The position numbers were made by a program, and so were the translations under genes. Below the pieces are notes generated by a model, which saw only the letters and a list, made by a program, of their open reading frames with translations, ran no database searches and was not told the origin of the DNA. 38,039 nucleotides of DNA from Calditrichota bacterium. GTDB lineage: Bacteria > Electryoneota > B3-LCP. Below, piece after piece: positions 1 through 7,203 of this stretch (its first letter is position 1; every line of letters starts with the position of its first letter). The DNA is taken from contig JAGVQJ010000046.1 of NCBI GenBank assembly GCA_020051775.1, forward strand, positions 1 through 38,039, given 5' to 3'.

Positions 1-219
1 CACAATGGGCCGTTTTCGTTTAACAGAGAAGAGATAGACGAAATCCGATTCTGGGACATCCCGGAGATAAAAAAGGCAATCGGACAGAAAATTCTGAGCG
101 ACAACTTTGAATTCGAAATAAATAGATGCCTCTCATTTTACACCCAGATTGCCTCCACTCCGGCCGGCGGGCCGATAGCGGACATATTCAGGGGCACGCC
201 CTTCCCCCAAGCCGGATAG
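1..219 (+). CDS. C-terminal part of a Nudix-like hydrolase (partial)
   Basis: The + strand is open from the window edge to a TAG at 217-219, giving 72 residues. The sequence contains GPFSFNREEIDEIRFWDIPE, which resembles the segment following the Nudix box in Nudix (MutT-like) hydrolases, where a 'F..EE(I/V)DE.RFW...EI' stretch precedes the last helix. The Nudix box itself lies outside the window, so the catalytic residues cannot be checked. It is on the same strand as the EF-G gene but separated by about 320 bp with an inverted-repeat element, so the two are probably not cotranscribed. The family call is a pattern impression only. Confidence 0.5.
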   Translation, partial: HNGPFSFNREEIDEIRFWDIPEIKKAIGQKILSDNFEFEINRCLSFYTQIASTPAGGPIADIFRGTPFPQAG

Positions 220-331
220 AGGACTGATCGGCTATCAGCCTTCAGCTTTGAGCTTTAATCTCTGAGCTCTTATCCCTCCCGATTTCTGCCATGAAAGACA
301 CAAAATTTAGAATTAGCAGGTTATGGAGTAT

Positions 332-460
332 CCCTGATCACCAGCAAGATATTAGATGCAAGGCGCCGAGGAGCGACGACTGAGGCGTATGGAGCAATAC
401 GCCGCAAGGAGGAACGATCGAAGGCAACGCCGCAGATGATGTCTTGCCGGTGGATCAGGG
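332..460. repeat. 129-bp inverted-repeat element (MITE-like)
   Basis: The left end CCCTGATCACCAGCAAGAT (332-350) and the right end, read on the opposite strand as CCCTGATCCACCGGCAAGAC, form imperfect terminal inverted repeats. The interior is GC-rich with repeated CGCCG/GCAAGG words and a central inverted pair (GGCGTAT / ATACGCC). No ORF is carried. Similar non-coding elements are scattered through deltaproteobacterial genomes to my memory; here I only see one copy. It fills most of the gap between the Nudix tail and the EF-G gene. Confidence 0.6.
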
Positions 461-475
461 CCTACCGACCCATGC

Positions 476-504
476 TTGACAACAATTGGATAATAAAATA
501 GAGT
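476..504 (+). promoter_or_regulatory. Putative sigma70-type promoter of the EF-G gene
   Basis: A perfect TTGACA lies at 476-481, and 17 bp later TAGAGT (499-504) matches the -10 consensus at four of six positions. It sits about 35 bp upstream of the EF-G start codon and just downstream of the inverted-repeat element. The -10 box is weak, so the call is tentative. Confidence 0.4.
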
Positions 505-539
505 CAGCAGCTAAAAGTCTTTAAAAGGGGTTATTCCAG

Positions 540-2597
540 GTGGCGGGCGAGGGAAGGCTCAGGAAGATACGCAACATCGGCATCATTGCCCATATCGATG
601 CCGGCAAGACTACGGTTACCGAGCGCATCCTCTTTTACACGGGCCGCATCCATAAGATGGGAGAGGTACACAATGGACAGGCCGTCATGGACTGGATGCC
701 CGAAGAACAGGAACGGGGCATCACCATCACTTCGGCCGTAACTACCTGTCATTGGCTGGGACACGAGATACATATCATTGACACACCCGGACATGTCGAT
801 TTCACTATCGAGGTAGAACGCTCCTTGCGCGTATTGGACGGGGCCATCGGTGTTTTTTGTGCCGTCAGCGGCGTCGAGCCCCAGTCTGAGACGGTATGGC
901 ATCAGGCAGATAAGTATAAAGTCCCCAAGATTGCCTTCATCAACAAGATGGACCGCATTGGCGCTAATTTTTCCGGCGCCGTGGAGATGATGCGGGAGCG
1001 GCTGGGAGTGAGGCCCGCAATACTACAGTTACCGATAGGGGCGGAAGACAGTTTTCGCGGGATAATAGATATTATCGACCAAAAATCCCTCTACTGGGAT
1101 GAGGGCACACAAGGCGCCGTCATCCGCCATGAAGAAATCCCCCCGGATTATCGGGAAGAGGCATTAAAGCAGCGCAACCAGCTCTTAGAAACCTTGTCCG
1201 AAATAGACGACGTCATCCTGGAAAAGTACCTGGATGATTCAGAAATAACCAGAGATGATATCCTTCGCGCGGTGCGTCAGGGGACCGTCTCCCTCAAAAT
1301 CGTGCCCGTTTTGTGCGGCTCTGCCCTGAAAAATAAAGGGATACAATCTCTTCTGGATGCCATCGTGCAGTTTCTCCCCGGTCCTCTGGACATAAAGGCC
1401 ATCACCGGGGTTAATCCGAAAACCGGAGAGACAGAGGAGCGACCCGGCCGCGACGACGCCCCCCTGGCGGCGCTGGCCTTCAAAATTATGATGGCGCAGG
1501 GACGAAAAAGGACCTACGTGCGCGTCTATTCCGGTGTGTTACGTGAAGGCGCCGAGATCTACAATGCTACCAAGCAGATAAAACAAAGGGTAGCCCGCAT
1601 ACTGAATATCCATGCCAATAAAACGGAACGCCTGGATGAGGCGCGGGCGGGTAGTATTGTCGGAGTTATGGGCCTTAAGGATGCCTCTACAGGCGATACC
1701 TTATGCGATCCGGATCATCCCATTCTCCTCGAAAACATAGATATTTATGAGCCGGTCATCTCTGTGGCCGTGGAGCCCAGGACCAGGGTCGATCAAGAAA
1801 AGGTGTCGGAGGCCTTGAATAAATTGGCGGATGAAGACCCCACATTTCGGGTGCGAGTTGACGATGACACCGGTCAGACTATTATAGCGGGCATGGGAGA
1901 GCTGCACTTAGAGGTATTGGTACACCGCATCCTGCGGGAATTTGGTGTGCCGGTAAACGTGGGCAAACCCCAGGTAGTCTATCGGGAGACCATCGAACAT
2001 GAAGCCACGGTAACAGAGAAGTTTGACCGGGAGATAGGCGGAAGCCGCCAGATAGCAGACATAACCATAAAAGTCTCGCCACGTCCCCGCGGCACCGGCA
2101 ACCTCGTAGAGAACGGGCTTCCTGCGAATAAGATACCGCCGCAATTTGTACCGACCATTGTGTCCAGTTTGAATGAATCCCTGGAAGGTGGCGTTATACA
2201 GGGTTATCCTCTATTGGATGTCGGAGTAATCTTACTTGATGCCTCTTATATCGAAAACAGTTCCACCGAACTGGCCTACCGGGCCTCGGCTTCTGTCGCC
2301 TTAAAAAGGGCCTGTAGCGCTGCCTCGCCGGTCCTGCTGGAGCCTATCATGCGGGTGGAAGTAACCACCCCGGAAGAGTTTATGGGAGAAGTCATCGGCG
2401 ACCTGAATTCCCGCGGCGGCAAAATAGAGGCCATCACGCCCAAGGGGCGGGTACAGGTGATAAAGGTGGTTGTGCCCCTTTCCAATATGTTCGGGTACTC
2501 GACGGCATTACGTTCCGCTACGCAGGGACGGGCTACCTTTAGTATGCATTTCTCCCATTATGACCGCGCAGGTAAGGAGAAAAGGACTCCTTATTAG
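540..2597 (+). CDS. fusA: Elongation factor G (translocation GTPase)
   Basis: This 685-residue protein is a full-length EF-G, the GTPase that moves tRNA and mRNA through the ribosome after peptide-bond formation. The G domain shows G1 AHIDAGKTT (17-25), switch I RGITIT (59-64), G3 DTPGH (81-85), G4 NKMD (135-138) and a G5-type SAL motif. EF-G domains II to V follow, with the conserved GMGELHLE motif of domain III. The start is GTG at 540, preceded by an AAAAGGGG ribosome-binding site about 9 bases upstream. It is not flanked by rpsL, rpsG or tuf, so it may be a second EF-G paralogue rather than the str-operon copy; the sequence alone cannot settle this. It is the only clear housekeeping gene in the window and marks the edge of the accessory region. 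Confidence 0.93.
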   Translation: MAGEGRLRKIRNIGIIAHIDAGKTTVTERILFYTGRIHKMGEVHNGQAVMDWMPEEQERGITITSAVTTCHWLGHEIHIIDTPGHVDFTIEVERSLRVLDGAIGVFCAVSGVEPQSETVWHQADKYKVPKIAFINKMDRIGANFSGAVEMMRERLGVRPAILQLPIGAEDSFRGIIDIIDQKSLYWDEGTQGAVIRHEEIPPDYREEALKQRNQLLETLSEIDDVILEKYLDDSEITRDDILRAVRQGTVSLKIVPVLCGSALKNKGIQSLLDAIVQFLPGPLDIKAITGVNPKTGETEERPGRDDAPLAALAFKIMMAQGRKRTYVRVYSGVLREGAEIYNATKQIKQRVARILNIHANKTERLDEARAGSIVGVMGLKDASTGDTLCDPDHPILLENIDIYEPVISVAVEPRTRVDQEKVSEALNKLADEDPTFRVRVDDDTGQTIIAGMGELHLEVLVHRILREFGVPVNVGKPQVVYRETIEHEATVTEKFDREIGGSRQIADITIKVSPRPRGTGNLVENGLPANKIPPQFVPTIVSSLNESLEGGVIQGYPLLDVGVILLDASYIENSSTELAYRASASVALKRACSAASPVLLEPIMRVEVTTPEEFMGEVIGDLNSRGGKIEAITPKGRVQVIKVVVPLSNMFGYSTALRSATQGRATFSMHFSHYDRAGKEKRTPY

Positions 2598-2690
2598 TTA
2601 TGATAGCCCCTCGGTTAGTGATATATGAAGATGTGCCCCTAAGTTAAGTTCCGTTAATGCTCCTTTTTGCCCTGTAATACCAAAATGATA

Positions 2691-2726
2691 ATGTCCTAAT
2701 TAGCCAAAGTAGAAATGTCCTAATTT
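2691..2726. repeat. Short direct repeat ATGTCCTAATT (two copies)
   Basis: ATGTCCTAATTA at 2691-2702 is repeated as ATGTCCTAATTTA at 2715-2726, 24 bp apart. Closely spaced terminal repeats of this type are often seen at insertion-sequence ends. They lie about 125 bp from the IS3 transposase remnant, and I cannot say whether they belong to it. Confidence 0.4.
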
Positions 2727-2850
2727 AGAGATGCTATACTGTCTTTTTTTCGAGGGAGGGCGGTATGAATGGAGAGGAGGATACAGGTGGTCTGGGTTCT
2801 TAGGACAGGAGACAGGGATTTATAAGTGGGAAAGTGCTCCTGGTTTATGG

Positions 2851-3054
2851 TCATGCCGCAGCCTGTTTCTGCGGTTGAGTGCTGAAGTAAACCATAGCCG
2901 GGGTCTTCCTGTCAAAGTTTTGGTGCCATCGTTTTTCATTGTAGAACATGAAATAGCTGGCAAGCCCTTTCTTCACCTCCGCCATTGAACCATAGGCCTT
3001 CAGGTAAATATCTTCGTACTTGACACTTTTCCACAACCTCTCGATAAAGACATT
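2851..3054 (-). pseudogene. IS3-family transposase (OrfB) C-terminal remnant
   Basis: On the - strand about 67 residues match the end of the DDE integrase core of IS3-type OrfB: NVFIERLWKSVKYEDIYLKA, then FYNEKRWHQNF and TPAMVYF. The glutamate in ERLW is the usual final acidic residue of the DDE triad. All of OrfA and most of OrfB are missing. The homology stops abruptly near 3054, exactly where the HigB-like reading frame on the other strand begins, so this is the scar of an insertion followed by deletion. The natural OrfB C-terminus appears to be intact. Confidence 0.8.
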
Positions 3055-3060
3055 GATCTT

Positions 3061-3225
3061 GCTACATGTCTCGAAGATTTGAAGGTTCCTCCAAGCAACC
3101 GTCTCCACCCTCTAAAAGGTCGCCGGGAGGGACAATATTCAATCTCAATCAATGACCAGTGGAGAATTTGTTTCCGATTCATCGAGGGGGATGCCTTTGA
3201 TGTTGAAATAACAGATTATCATTAA
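3061..3225 (+). pseudogene. higB: higB toxin, 5'-truncated remnant
   Basis: The frame reads ATCLEDLKVPPSNRLHPLKG and later QWRICFRF and VEITDYH before a TAA at 3223-3225. This is the characteristic C-terminal half of HigB (RelE/ParE superfamily mRNA interferase). The N-terminal roughly 40 residues and the start codon are gone, replaced by the IS3 remnant read from the other strand. The stop is 10 bp before the intact antitoxin start, the normal higB-higA arrangement. A functional toxin is unlikely. Confidence 0.8.
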
Positions 3226-3235
3226 GGAGGGTACA

Positions 3236-3562
3236 ATGAGCATACTAAACATTAAAAGACGTAAAATAAAACCGACTCATCCGGGAGAGATGCTCCGTAA
3301 AGATTTTATGTCGGAATATGGGCTGACAGTGACAAAACTTGCTGAAGTGTTGGGGGTATCCCGCCAAACAATGAATGAACTCCTGCGCGAAAGACGCTCG
3401 ATTTCTCCTATCATGGCCTTACGATTGTCCAGGTTGTTCGGCAATACCCCGGAATTCTGGCTCAATGCCCAGCGGGCTGTAGATTTATGGGAGGCTGAGC
3501 AGAGTTACAAAAAAGAAATTGAAAACATCCAGCCCATTCATGCCATTGCAGGGGCTCACTAA
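3236..3562 (+). CDS. higA: HigA-family antitoxin (XRE-type HTH)
   Basis: This is a complete 108-residue HigA-type antitoxin. It begins with the family signature PTHPGEMLR, followed by a helix-turn-helix (TVTKLAEVLGVSRQTMNELL, about residues 31-50) and LFGNTPEFWLNAQ. HigA neutralises HigB and represses its own operon. The start ATG at 3236 has an excellent ribosome-binding site (AAGGAGG, 3224-3230) that overlaps the stop codon of the truncated higB. Because the toxin is broken, the protein is now an orphan; it could persist as a DNA-binding regulator, as an anti-addiction factor against related HigB toxins, or simply not yet have decayed. The native promoter upstream of higB was replaced by the IS3 scar, so its expression is uncertain. 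Confidence 0.88.
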   Translation: MSILNIKRRKIKPTHPGEMLRKDFMSEYGLTVTKLAEVLGVSRQTMNELLRERRSISPIMALRLSRLFGNTPEFWLNAQRAVDLWEAEQSYKKEIENIQPIHAIAGAH

Positions 3563-3786
3563 ATATACCACGGGACTAGGAGGTTGAACTTTTTTCCAAA
3601 ATCGTTTGGACCTGTCCTCGTACGACTCAACGACTTTCCTGTCAAATGTTGAGACCCCACCCATCGTTGAATCCGCAGCCTTCTCTCCATGCCGCTTTCA
3701 TATCAAAATAGACCCTCTCTATCAATGTTTAATTATTTATGCCTGACCCCAAAATTCAACACGTGATTCCCGAAAGATTGTTCAGG

Positions 3787-3814
3787 GTGGGCAAACATGA
3801 AGCCGTTTGCCCAC
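3787..3814. repeat. Perfect 10-bp inverted repeat (hairpin)
   Basis: GTGGGCAAAC (3787-3796) and GTTTGCCCAC (3805-3814) pair perfectly around an 8-base loop. No T-run follows, so it is not a standard intrinsic terminator. It could be a mobile-element end, a protein site or an mRNA structure. Confidence 0.55.
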
Positions 3815-3884
3815 GCTACCAGGCTAAAGTAGCGTCGATCTAAAATGTCCAAAAAAATAAAATATTTACAAATTAATCGTTTTC

Positions 3885-3915
3885 TTCTTGACAGGAGGCA
3901 ATATAGGATGTCCCC
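3885..3915. repeat. 31-bp direct repeat, copy 1
   Basis: The sequence begins TTCTTGACAGG and ends GGATGTCCCC. It recurs at 4876-4906 in the same orientation with one mismatch. The two copies flank the first MazF module and the MITE-like element. Confidence 0.65.
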
Positions 3916-3936
3916 ATCTGGCACTTACGATAGGCA

Positions 3937-4278
3937 TCAGCCCAACCCGAGCCAGAAGGCCAGTGACCTGGTGAGTCTGGTCATGGTGTCCTCATCAAGC
4001 CGCCCGACCACTTCCTTCACCTTTTCCCTGGGAAGCGTGATGATCTTGTCCACCATGATCTGGCTGGGTTTGGCAAGTCCGTTTTCGCGGTCGGGCTCCA
4101 CGTCCGGGCGGAAGAGGGGGACATCCCGCAGGTGGCTGGTGAGAGGGCACACCACAAAGCTCGGATGCGTTTCGTTTGCCAGGTCGGTCTGCACGATCAC
4201 CGCCGGCCTGGGCTTGCCGTAGCTGCCAGGGGCCACGACCAGCACCACGTCGCCCCGTTTCAGTCGTTCCACTCCCAC
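3937..4278 (-). CDS. MazF/PemK-type toxin (endoribonuclease)
   Basis: This 113-residue protein has the PemK/MazF fold signatures: LKRGDVVLV near the N-terminus, GKPRPAVIVQTD (about 21-32), VVCPLTSHL (about 42-50) and a C-terminal IMVDKIITLPREKV motif. MazF toxins cleave single-stranded mRNA at short sequences and stop growth when their labile antitoxin is lost. The start ATG at 4278 lies inside the antitoxin gene (19-base overlap), so the two are translationally coupled, antitoxin first. All conserved blocks are present and it looks intact. It belongs to a cluster of five toxin-antitoxin loci. Confidence 0.88.
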   Translation of the reverse strand: MGVERLKRGDVVLVVAPGSYGKPRPAVIVQTDLANETHPSFVVCPLTSHLRDVPLFRPDVEPDRENGLAKPSQIMVDKIITLPREKVKEVVGRLDEDTMTRLTRSLAFWLGLG

Positions 4279-4484
4279 CCCTCGGTATCGGCAACCTGCT
4301 CAATCCACTTACCCGTCTCGGACTCGGCGCGGTGGTCGGCGGCAACGAGCAGCGATTGCCGCCGCACCTCGGCCGCAAGCTTCCCGGACCGCTTATCCGG
4401 AACCCAGATCTGCACCGGCCGCAACCCGGCCCCCCGTAGCCTTTCTCTGTACTTCTTCATCTTTTCCGTCGCACTCGGGGCCAT
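4260..4484 (-). CDS. MazE-like antitoxin (DUF3018 type)
   Basis: This 74-residue protein (KMKKYRERLRGAGLRPVQIW, VPD, then a basic segment and an acidic tryptophan-rich tail) resembles the small 'antitoxin MazE family' (DUF3018) proteins. It lies immediately upstream of the MazF gene and overlaps it. The N-terminal part probably forms a ribbon-helix-helix DNA-binding unit, and the C-terminal tail probably wraps around the toxin. The ATG at 4484 is preceded by GAGGTGA at a proper distance. Family placement is from memory; the genomic position makes the antitoxin role likely. Confidence 0.8.
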   Translation of the reverse strand: MAPSATEKMKKYRERLRGAGLRPVQIWVPDKRSGKLAAEVRRQSLLVAADHRAESETGKWIEQVADTEGWEWND

Positions 4485-4904
4485 ACTCTCACCTCATTAC
4501 TAAACCTTTACCGATAAAATAACATGTTACCAAGGGGCTGTCAAGGTGCTGCTCCTCCTCCAAGAACAAAAAAGGGGTCTGACCCTTTTTCCCCTACAAT
4601 GCAGTCATCATAATGCAAACGTTAAAGCAAGGCGTAAATAATACGGACTTGTGTATATTTCTTGCATCCGGACACCCCGGATAGGCAAAACCCTTCAACC
4701 AAACGAACCAGAGAAACGTCTAACCTAATGAGGTTCTTGCAAAACTGTTTGTCATCCCCGAATGCTTCTATCGGGGATATGGTTTTTCAAGCAGTTAGAA
4801 CCAGATTCCCGCTCAGAATCGCTGCGGGAATGACAGAATTGGGACTTTTGCAAGAGCCTCAAAGCAATCATTTTTTTCTTGACAGGGGGCAATATAGGAT
4901 GTCC
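4485..4904. other. Gap between the two MazF modules; repeats only
   Basis: No convincing gene is present. The stretch contains a short inverted repeat around 4569-4590 (AAAAAGGGGTC / GACCCTTTTT), the MITE-like element at 4730-4860 and the second copy of the 31-bp direct repeat. Confidence 0.5.
4730..4860. repeat. 131-bp MITE-like element
   Basis: The ends GAGGTTCTTGCAAAA and, on the other strand, GAGGCTCTTGCAAAA match at 14 of 15 positions, and the similarity continues inward (GTCATCCCCG versus GTCATTCCCG). Two internal hairpins are visible (ATCCCCGA / TCGGGGAT and TCCCGC / GCGGGA). No ORF is carried, which suggests a non-autonomous element moved by a transposase elsewhere. No clear target-site duplication is seen. 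Confidence 0.75.
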
Positions 4905-4906
4905 CC
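4876..4906. repeat. 31-bp direct repeat, copy 2
   Basis: This is the second copy of the 3885-3915 repeat, with one internal mismatch and the same orientation. It abuts the remnant of an epimerase gene, which stops right at the repeat. Confidence 0.65.
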
Positions 4907-4907
4907 C

Positions 4908-5031
4908 TCAGGGTGGTAAAATGGGGGAGATGACCGTCGGAACCCCTCGCATTCAAGACAATCTGTTCGGCAGCAAGTTTCGTCTGAGTGTAAAAAGTTT
5001 CGGGTTGAGTTGGCGACATCTCAATGTTCAC
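4908..5031 (-). pseudogene. Internal fragment of an NAD-dependent epimerase (SDR)
   Basis: About 40 residues on the - strand read PTQPETFYTQTKLAAEQIVL and continue to HFTTLR. This matches the region around the catalytic YxxxK of extended SDR sugar epimerases/reductases (Y-T-Q-T-K here). Both sides are lost: downstream it ends at the 31-bp direct repeat, upstream it runs into unrelated AT-rich sequence. It is colinear with the N-terminal SDR fragment at about 8185-8471, so both may derive from one gene. Confidence 0.6.
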
Positions 5032-5102
5032 ATCTCATTATATGCGATATATCAAACCATTTCTCAAATTGCATGAAATAAATATGGCTCTGTTCTTCTT
5101 TG

Positions 5103-5456
5103 TTAAAGAGAGAAAACCACTTTCAGGGCTTGATCGATCGCGCGCATATCGTCGTGTTCCAATTTGCCCCGCACCCGAGACAATCTCAAGCGATAGTCAA
5201 TCGGACGGGTTTGCAGGCAGTCGGCGATGGACTTCTTGTCAAGACCGTTTATCTGAGACGGAATCAGGGTCACATTGGTCTTGATTCGCGACTTCTTCTC
5301 ATTCCATTCCGTGATCGGCACAACTTGTATGACAGGGACGCGCGCATTGTAAACATCGTTGGTCACAACCACGCAGGGGCGCACTTTACCTGTCTCAGAC
5401 CCCTTTACCGGATTCAGATCGATATCGATGACCATACCCCGCGAAAGAGTCGTCAT
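5103..5456 (-). CDS. MazF-family toxin (second locus)
   Basis: This 117-residue MazF/PemK-type protein has SRGMVIDIDLNPVKGSETGK at the N-terminus, then RPCVVVTNDVYN (about 27-38), a VVPITEW segment and a C-terminal IADCLQTRPIDYRLRLSRVR helix typical of the family. The expected activity is mRNA cleavage. The start ATG overlaps the antitoxin stop as ATGA (5453-5456), indicating translational coupling. The sequence is clearly different from the MazF at 3937-4278, so the two are not a recent duplication. It appears complete. Confidence 0.9.
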   Translation of the reverse strand: MTTLSRGMVIDIDLNPVKGSETGKVRPCVVVTNDVYNARVPVIQVVPITEWNEKKSRIKTNVTLIPSQINGLDKKSIADCLQTRPIDYRLRLSRVRGKLEHDDMRAIDQALKVVFSL

Positions 5457-5686
5457 TCGGGCCAGCCTTGAGCCGCAGAGTCTGTCAATACCTTGAGCTC
5501 AGAATCCTCCACGTAAGTTTCAGCATATAAATCGGCTGATTCCTTTAATTTCTGCGATTCCAATTCTTCCCTTAACCGGTTCAACGCCTCACGAACCATG
5601 GCGCTTTTATCCTTGAAACCGTAATTCTTATAATTATTTAAGAATTCAACCTGATTCTCTTTACAACTGAATTTAGCCTGCTGCAT
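5453..5686 (-). CDS. Antitoxin of the second MazF locus (RHH-like)
   Basis: This 77-residue protein starts MQQAKFSCKENQVEFLNNYK and contains KDKSAMVREALNRLREELE, an RHH-type DNA-binding helix pair, followed by an acidic tail expected to bind the toxin. The start was set at the ATG at 5686 rather than the longer frame to 5731 because AAGGAG lies 7 bases upstream of this ATG and the extra residues have no family likeness. The stop overlaps the toxin start by 4 bases. Its position immediately upstream of the toxin makes the antitoxin role likely. Confidence 0.82.
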   Translation of the reverse strand: MQQAKFSCKENQVEFLNNYKNYGFKDKSAMVREALNRLREELESQKLKESADLYAETYVEDSELKVLTDSAAQGWPE

Positions 5687-5731
5687 GTCACACTCCTTAA
5701 GGCCCATAAATGGGACCATAAACTTGGACAT

Positions 5732-6249
5732 ATTATAAGGGCCAATTAGATGGCTGTCAATGAAATATCAGGTCTGGGGGGAATGGGGTGCTGCCCCTGT
5801 CTTACAAAGAGGGGCGTCCTCTTTGCCATTGAAGGCAAATTCATACTTCACGAAGACCTCTCCTCCAACTATCTTGCCTTGACTCTCATTTTCCTTATGT
5901 CTTGAGCCCTGTGCCGTACGCCGCCAGCCCCCAAGACAGGCTGTATAGCTCCAAGGCGGGTAATGTAATTGCTTCCAAAGGCTTCATGAACAACTTTGAG
6001 TTCATCTCCACCCATGAAGGGACTTAATTTTATCCCCTCTTACGGCAAAAGTGGGGAATTAACTCGGTCCTTTATAGGCCAATTTTCATTAATTCGCGTC
6101 CCATTCGTGACATTCGTGGCCAGCGTTTCTTAATCTGTGAAATCTGCGCTTGCCCCGCCTGCCCTGTAGCTCCGGCAGATGGTACTGGGGTAGGTTCGAA
6201 AAATCGTACCGGGGTAATCTGCGGATCAAAAGGACTTTGACCAGAATAT
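5732..6249. other. Intergenic region with hairpin and gene scraps
   Basis: No intact gene was found. It holds a perfect 8-bp hairpin at 5805-5825 (CAAAGAGG / CCTCTTTG), the DegT-like remnant at 5945-6035, and a stretch around 6088-6125 of near-repeats of ATTCGTG, degenerate tandem-like sequence. Confidence 0.45.
5945..6035 (-). pseudogene. DegT/DnrJ/EryC1 aminotransferase N-terminal remnant
   Basis: The - strand reads KLSPFMGGDELKVVHEAFGS followed by NYITRLG. This matches the first 30 residues of DegT/DnrJ/EryC1/StrS sugar aminotransferases (typical 'LSPPHMGGDELKYV.EAF..N.IAPLG'), which make amino sugars for surface glycans. The frame is lost afterwards and no PLP-binding region remains. It is one of several glycan-gene scraps here. 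Confidence 0.5.
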
Positions 6250-6390
6250 TCATTCCACATTTCTCTTAATCGCTAAATCTTTGCCCGTCTGCACATCCTC
6301 GATCAACTCCCTCACCCCTCCCACATCTGTGGCAACGACAGGCACACCAGCAGCCATAGCCTCTATAATTTTGACGCTTCGACCGATACC
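6250..6390 (-). pseudogene. GT4 glycosyltransferase C-terminal remnant
   Basis: About 46 residues read GIGRSVKIIEAMAAGVPVVA then TDVGGVRELIED. This is the UDP-sugar-binding EX7E-like region of family 4 glycosyltransferases (EAMAAGVPVVAT). The N-terminal domain is missing. Its upstream edge coincides with the start of the truncated brnT frame on the opposite strand, so a single recombination may have cut both genes. Confidence 0.75.
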
Positions 6391-6433
6391 CATATTTTTT
6401 AACTTGACAACTGATGTAGACTCGCCACTTATA

Positions 6434-6592
6434 ATGCGCGGTAAAGAAGGCAAATGCCTTACTTATGGAAAAACTAATGGAGGTCGGCTTTTATTAGTAG
6501 TGTGGGTTGCCAAGTATAGAAAGACCAAAATAATTACAGCCAGAGATATGAGCAAAAAGGAAAAACAATTTTATAAAAGGAGAAAAAAATGA
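6434..6592 (+). pseudogene. brnT: brnT toxin, 5'-truncated remnant
   Basis: The frame contains YGKTNGGRLLLVVW followed by KIITARDMSKKEKQFY, the C-terminal half of BrnT (DUF497), a RelE-like ribonuclease toxin of about 90 residues. Only about 50 residues remain from the in-frame ATG at 6434. The N-terminal part with the EWDP..KA....KHG signature is absent and replaced by the GT4 remnant read from the other strand. The stop overlaps the antitoxin start as ATGA (6589-6592), the native coupling. Confidence 0.72.
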
Positions 6593-6843
6593 AAGCGCCC
6601 AAATTTAAAAATTTAAAAGAAGAAAGAGAATTTTGGGATACCCACAACTCAACAGATTATCTCGACGATTTTGAAGTGGCCAAAGACGTAGTTTTTGTTC
6701 GACCCAAAAAAGAAGTTATATCTTTACGTCTTGATCCTAAAATTGTAAAAAAACTAAAGGAACTTGCTGATAAAGAAGGGCTACCACCTACCACTTATGC
6801 AAGGATGTTAATTGTTAAAGGCATTCGAGAAGGGGCAGTTTAA
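6589..6843 (+). CDS. brnA: BrnA/CopG-type antitoxin
   Basis: This 84-residue protein contains EFWDTHNSTDYL near the N-terminus (typical of CopG-type BrnA antitoxins) and a ribbon-helix-helix segment ISLRLDPKIVKKLKELADKE (about 44-63), followed by TTYARMLIVKGI. BrnA binds BrnT and represses the operon. The ATG at 6589 is preceded by AAAAGGAG at 6578-6585. The gene is complete although its toxin has lost the N-terminal half, so it is an orphan antitoxin like the higA gene 3 kb away. Base composition is clearly AT-rich. Confidence 0.82.
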   Translation: MKAPKFKNLKEEREFWDTHNSTDYLDDFEVAKDVVFVRPKKEVISLRLDPKIVKKLKELADKEGLPPTTYARMLIVKGIREGAV

Positions 6844-7203
6844 ATTAGACTTTACCCAAATCTGCCCTCCAAACTGACGGCGGATCTTCGACCTTGAGCT
6901 GAAATAGTAGAAATAGTAGGCATTAAGACCAAAAATTACACATGACTCTTTCTTCTACGCTACAGCAACTTCAGGCTTTAAGTTTACAAGTTGCCAACGT
7001 CCCCTATTCTGTGCCTTAATTGAGGGTTAAACCGTATTACACAAGAGCTTGCGCTGAATGTGTAAGATCAAAAAACGTATTTTTTCCCCACGTTTTTTGA
7101 AAACAAAGCATAAAAAATGCTCCTATGTTACATTAGCTCTTGACAATCCGACACATTCCGTGCACACTTTTACTAAATCGTGTACATAAGAGGCGCATGA
7201 CCA
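6844..7203. other. Gap upstream of the PIN-domain locus
   Basis: No gene is seen. At 6995-7017 lies CAACGTCCCC followed by TATTCTGTGCCTT, which recurs nearly unchanged at 8162-8187 beyond the toxin-antitoxin pair. TTGACA at 7140-7145 is a possible -35 box for the PIN-domain gene, but no good -10 box is at the right distance. AAAAAACGT and ACGTTTTTTG at about 7071-7099 form an inverted repeat. Confidence 0.45.

Larger units (their letters stand above)
3563..3936. other. Non-coding gap with a perfect hairpin and a direct repeat
   Basis: This gap of about 370 bp separates the orphan HigA gene from the first MazF gene. Its visible contents are the hairpin at 3787-3814 and one copy of a 31-bp direct repeat (3885-3915). 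A short - strand stretch (about 3590-3670) is open and contains STFDRKVVESYEDRSKRFW, but I recognise no family and see no ribosome-binding site. Confidence 0.5.

Noticed and set aside
3886..3906. Promoter TTGACA...TATAGG in the 31-bp repeat
   Set aside because: The boxes are only about 8 bp apart, too close for a sigma70 promoter, and no + strand gene follows.
4569..4590. Intrinsic terminator at AAAAAGGGGTC / GACCCTTTTT
   Set aside because: The stem is symmetrical and A/T-tailed on both sides, but no gene ends just upstream on either strand within a convincing distance; it may be a repeat-element core instead.
6281..6433. N-terminal part of the long + strand frame leading into brnT
   Set aside because: This part is the complement of a GT4 remnant; only the region after the ATG at 6434 resembles BrnT.
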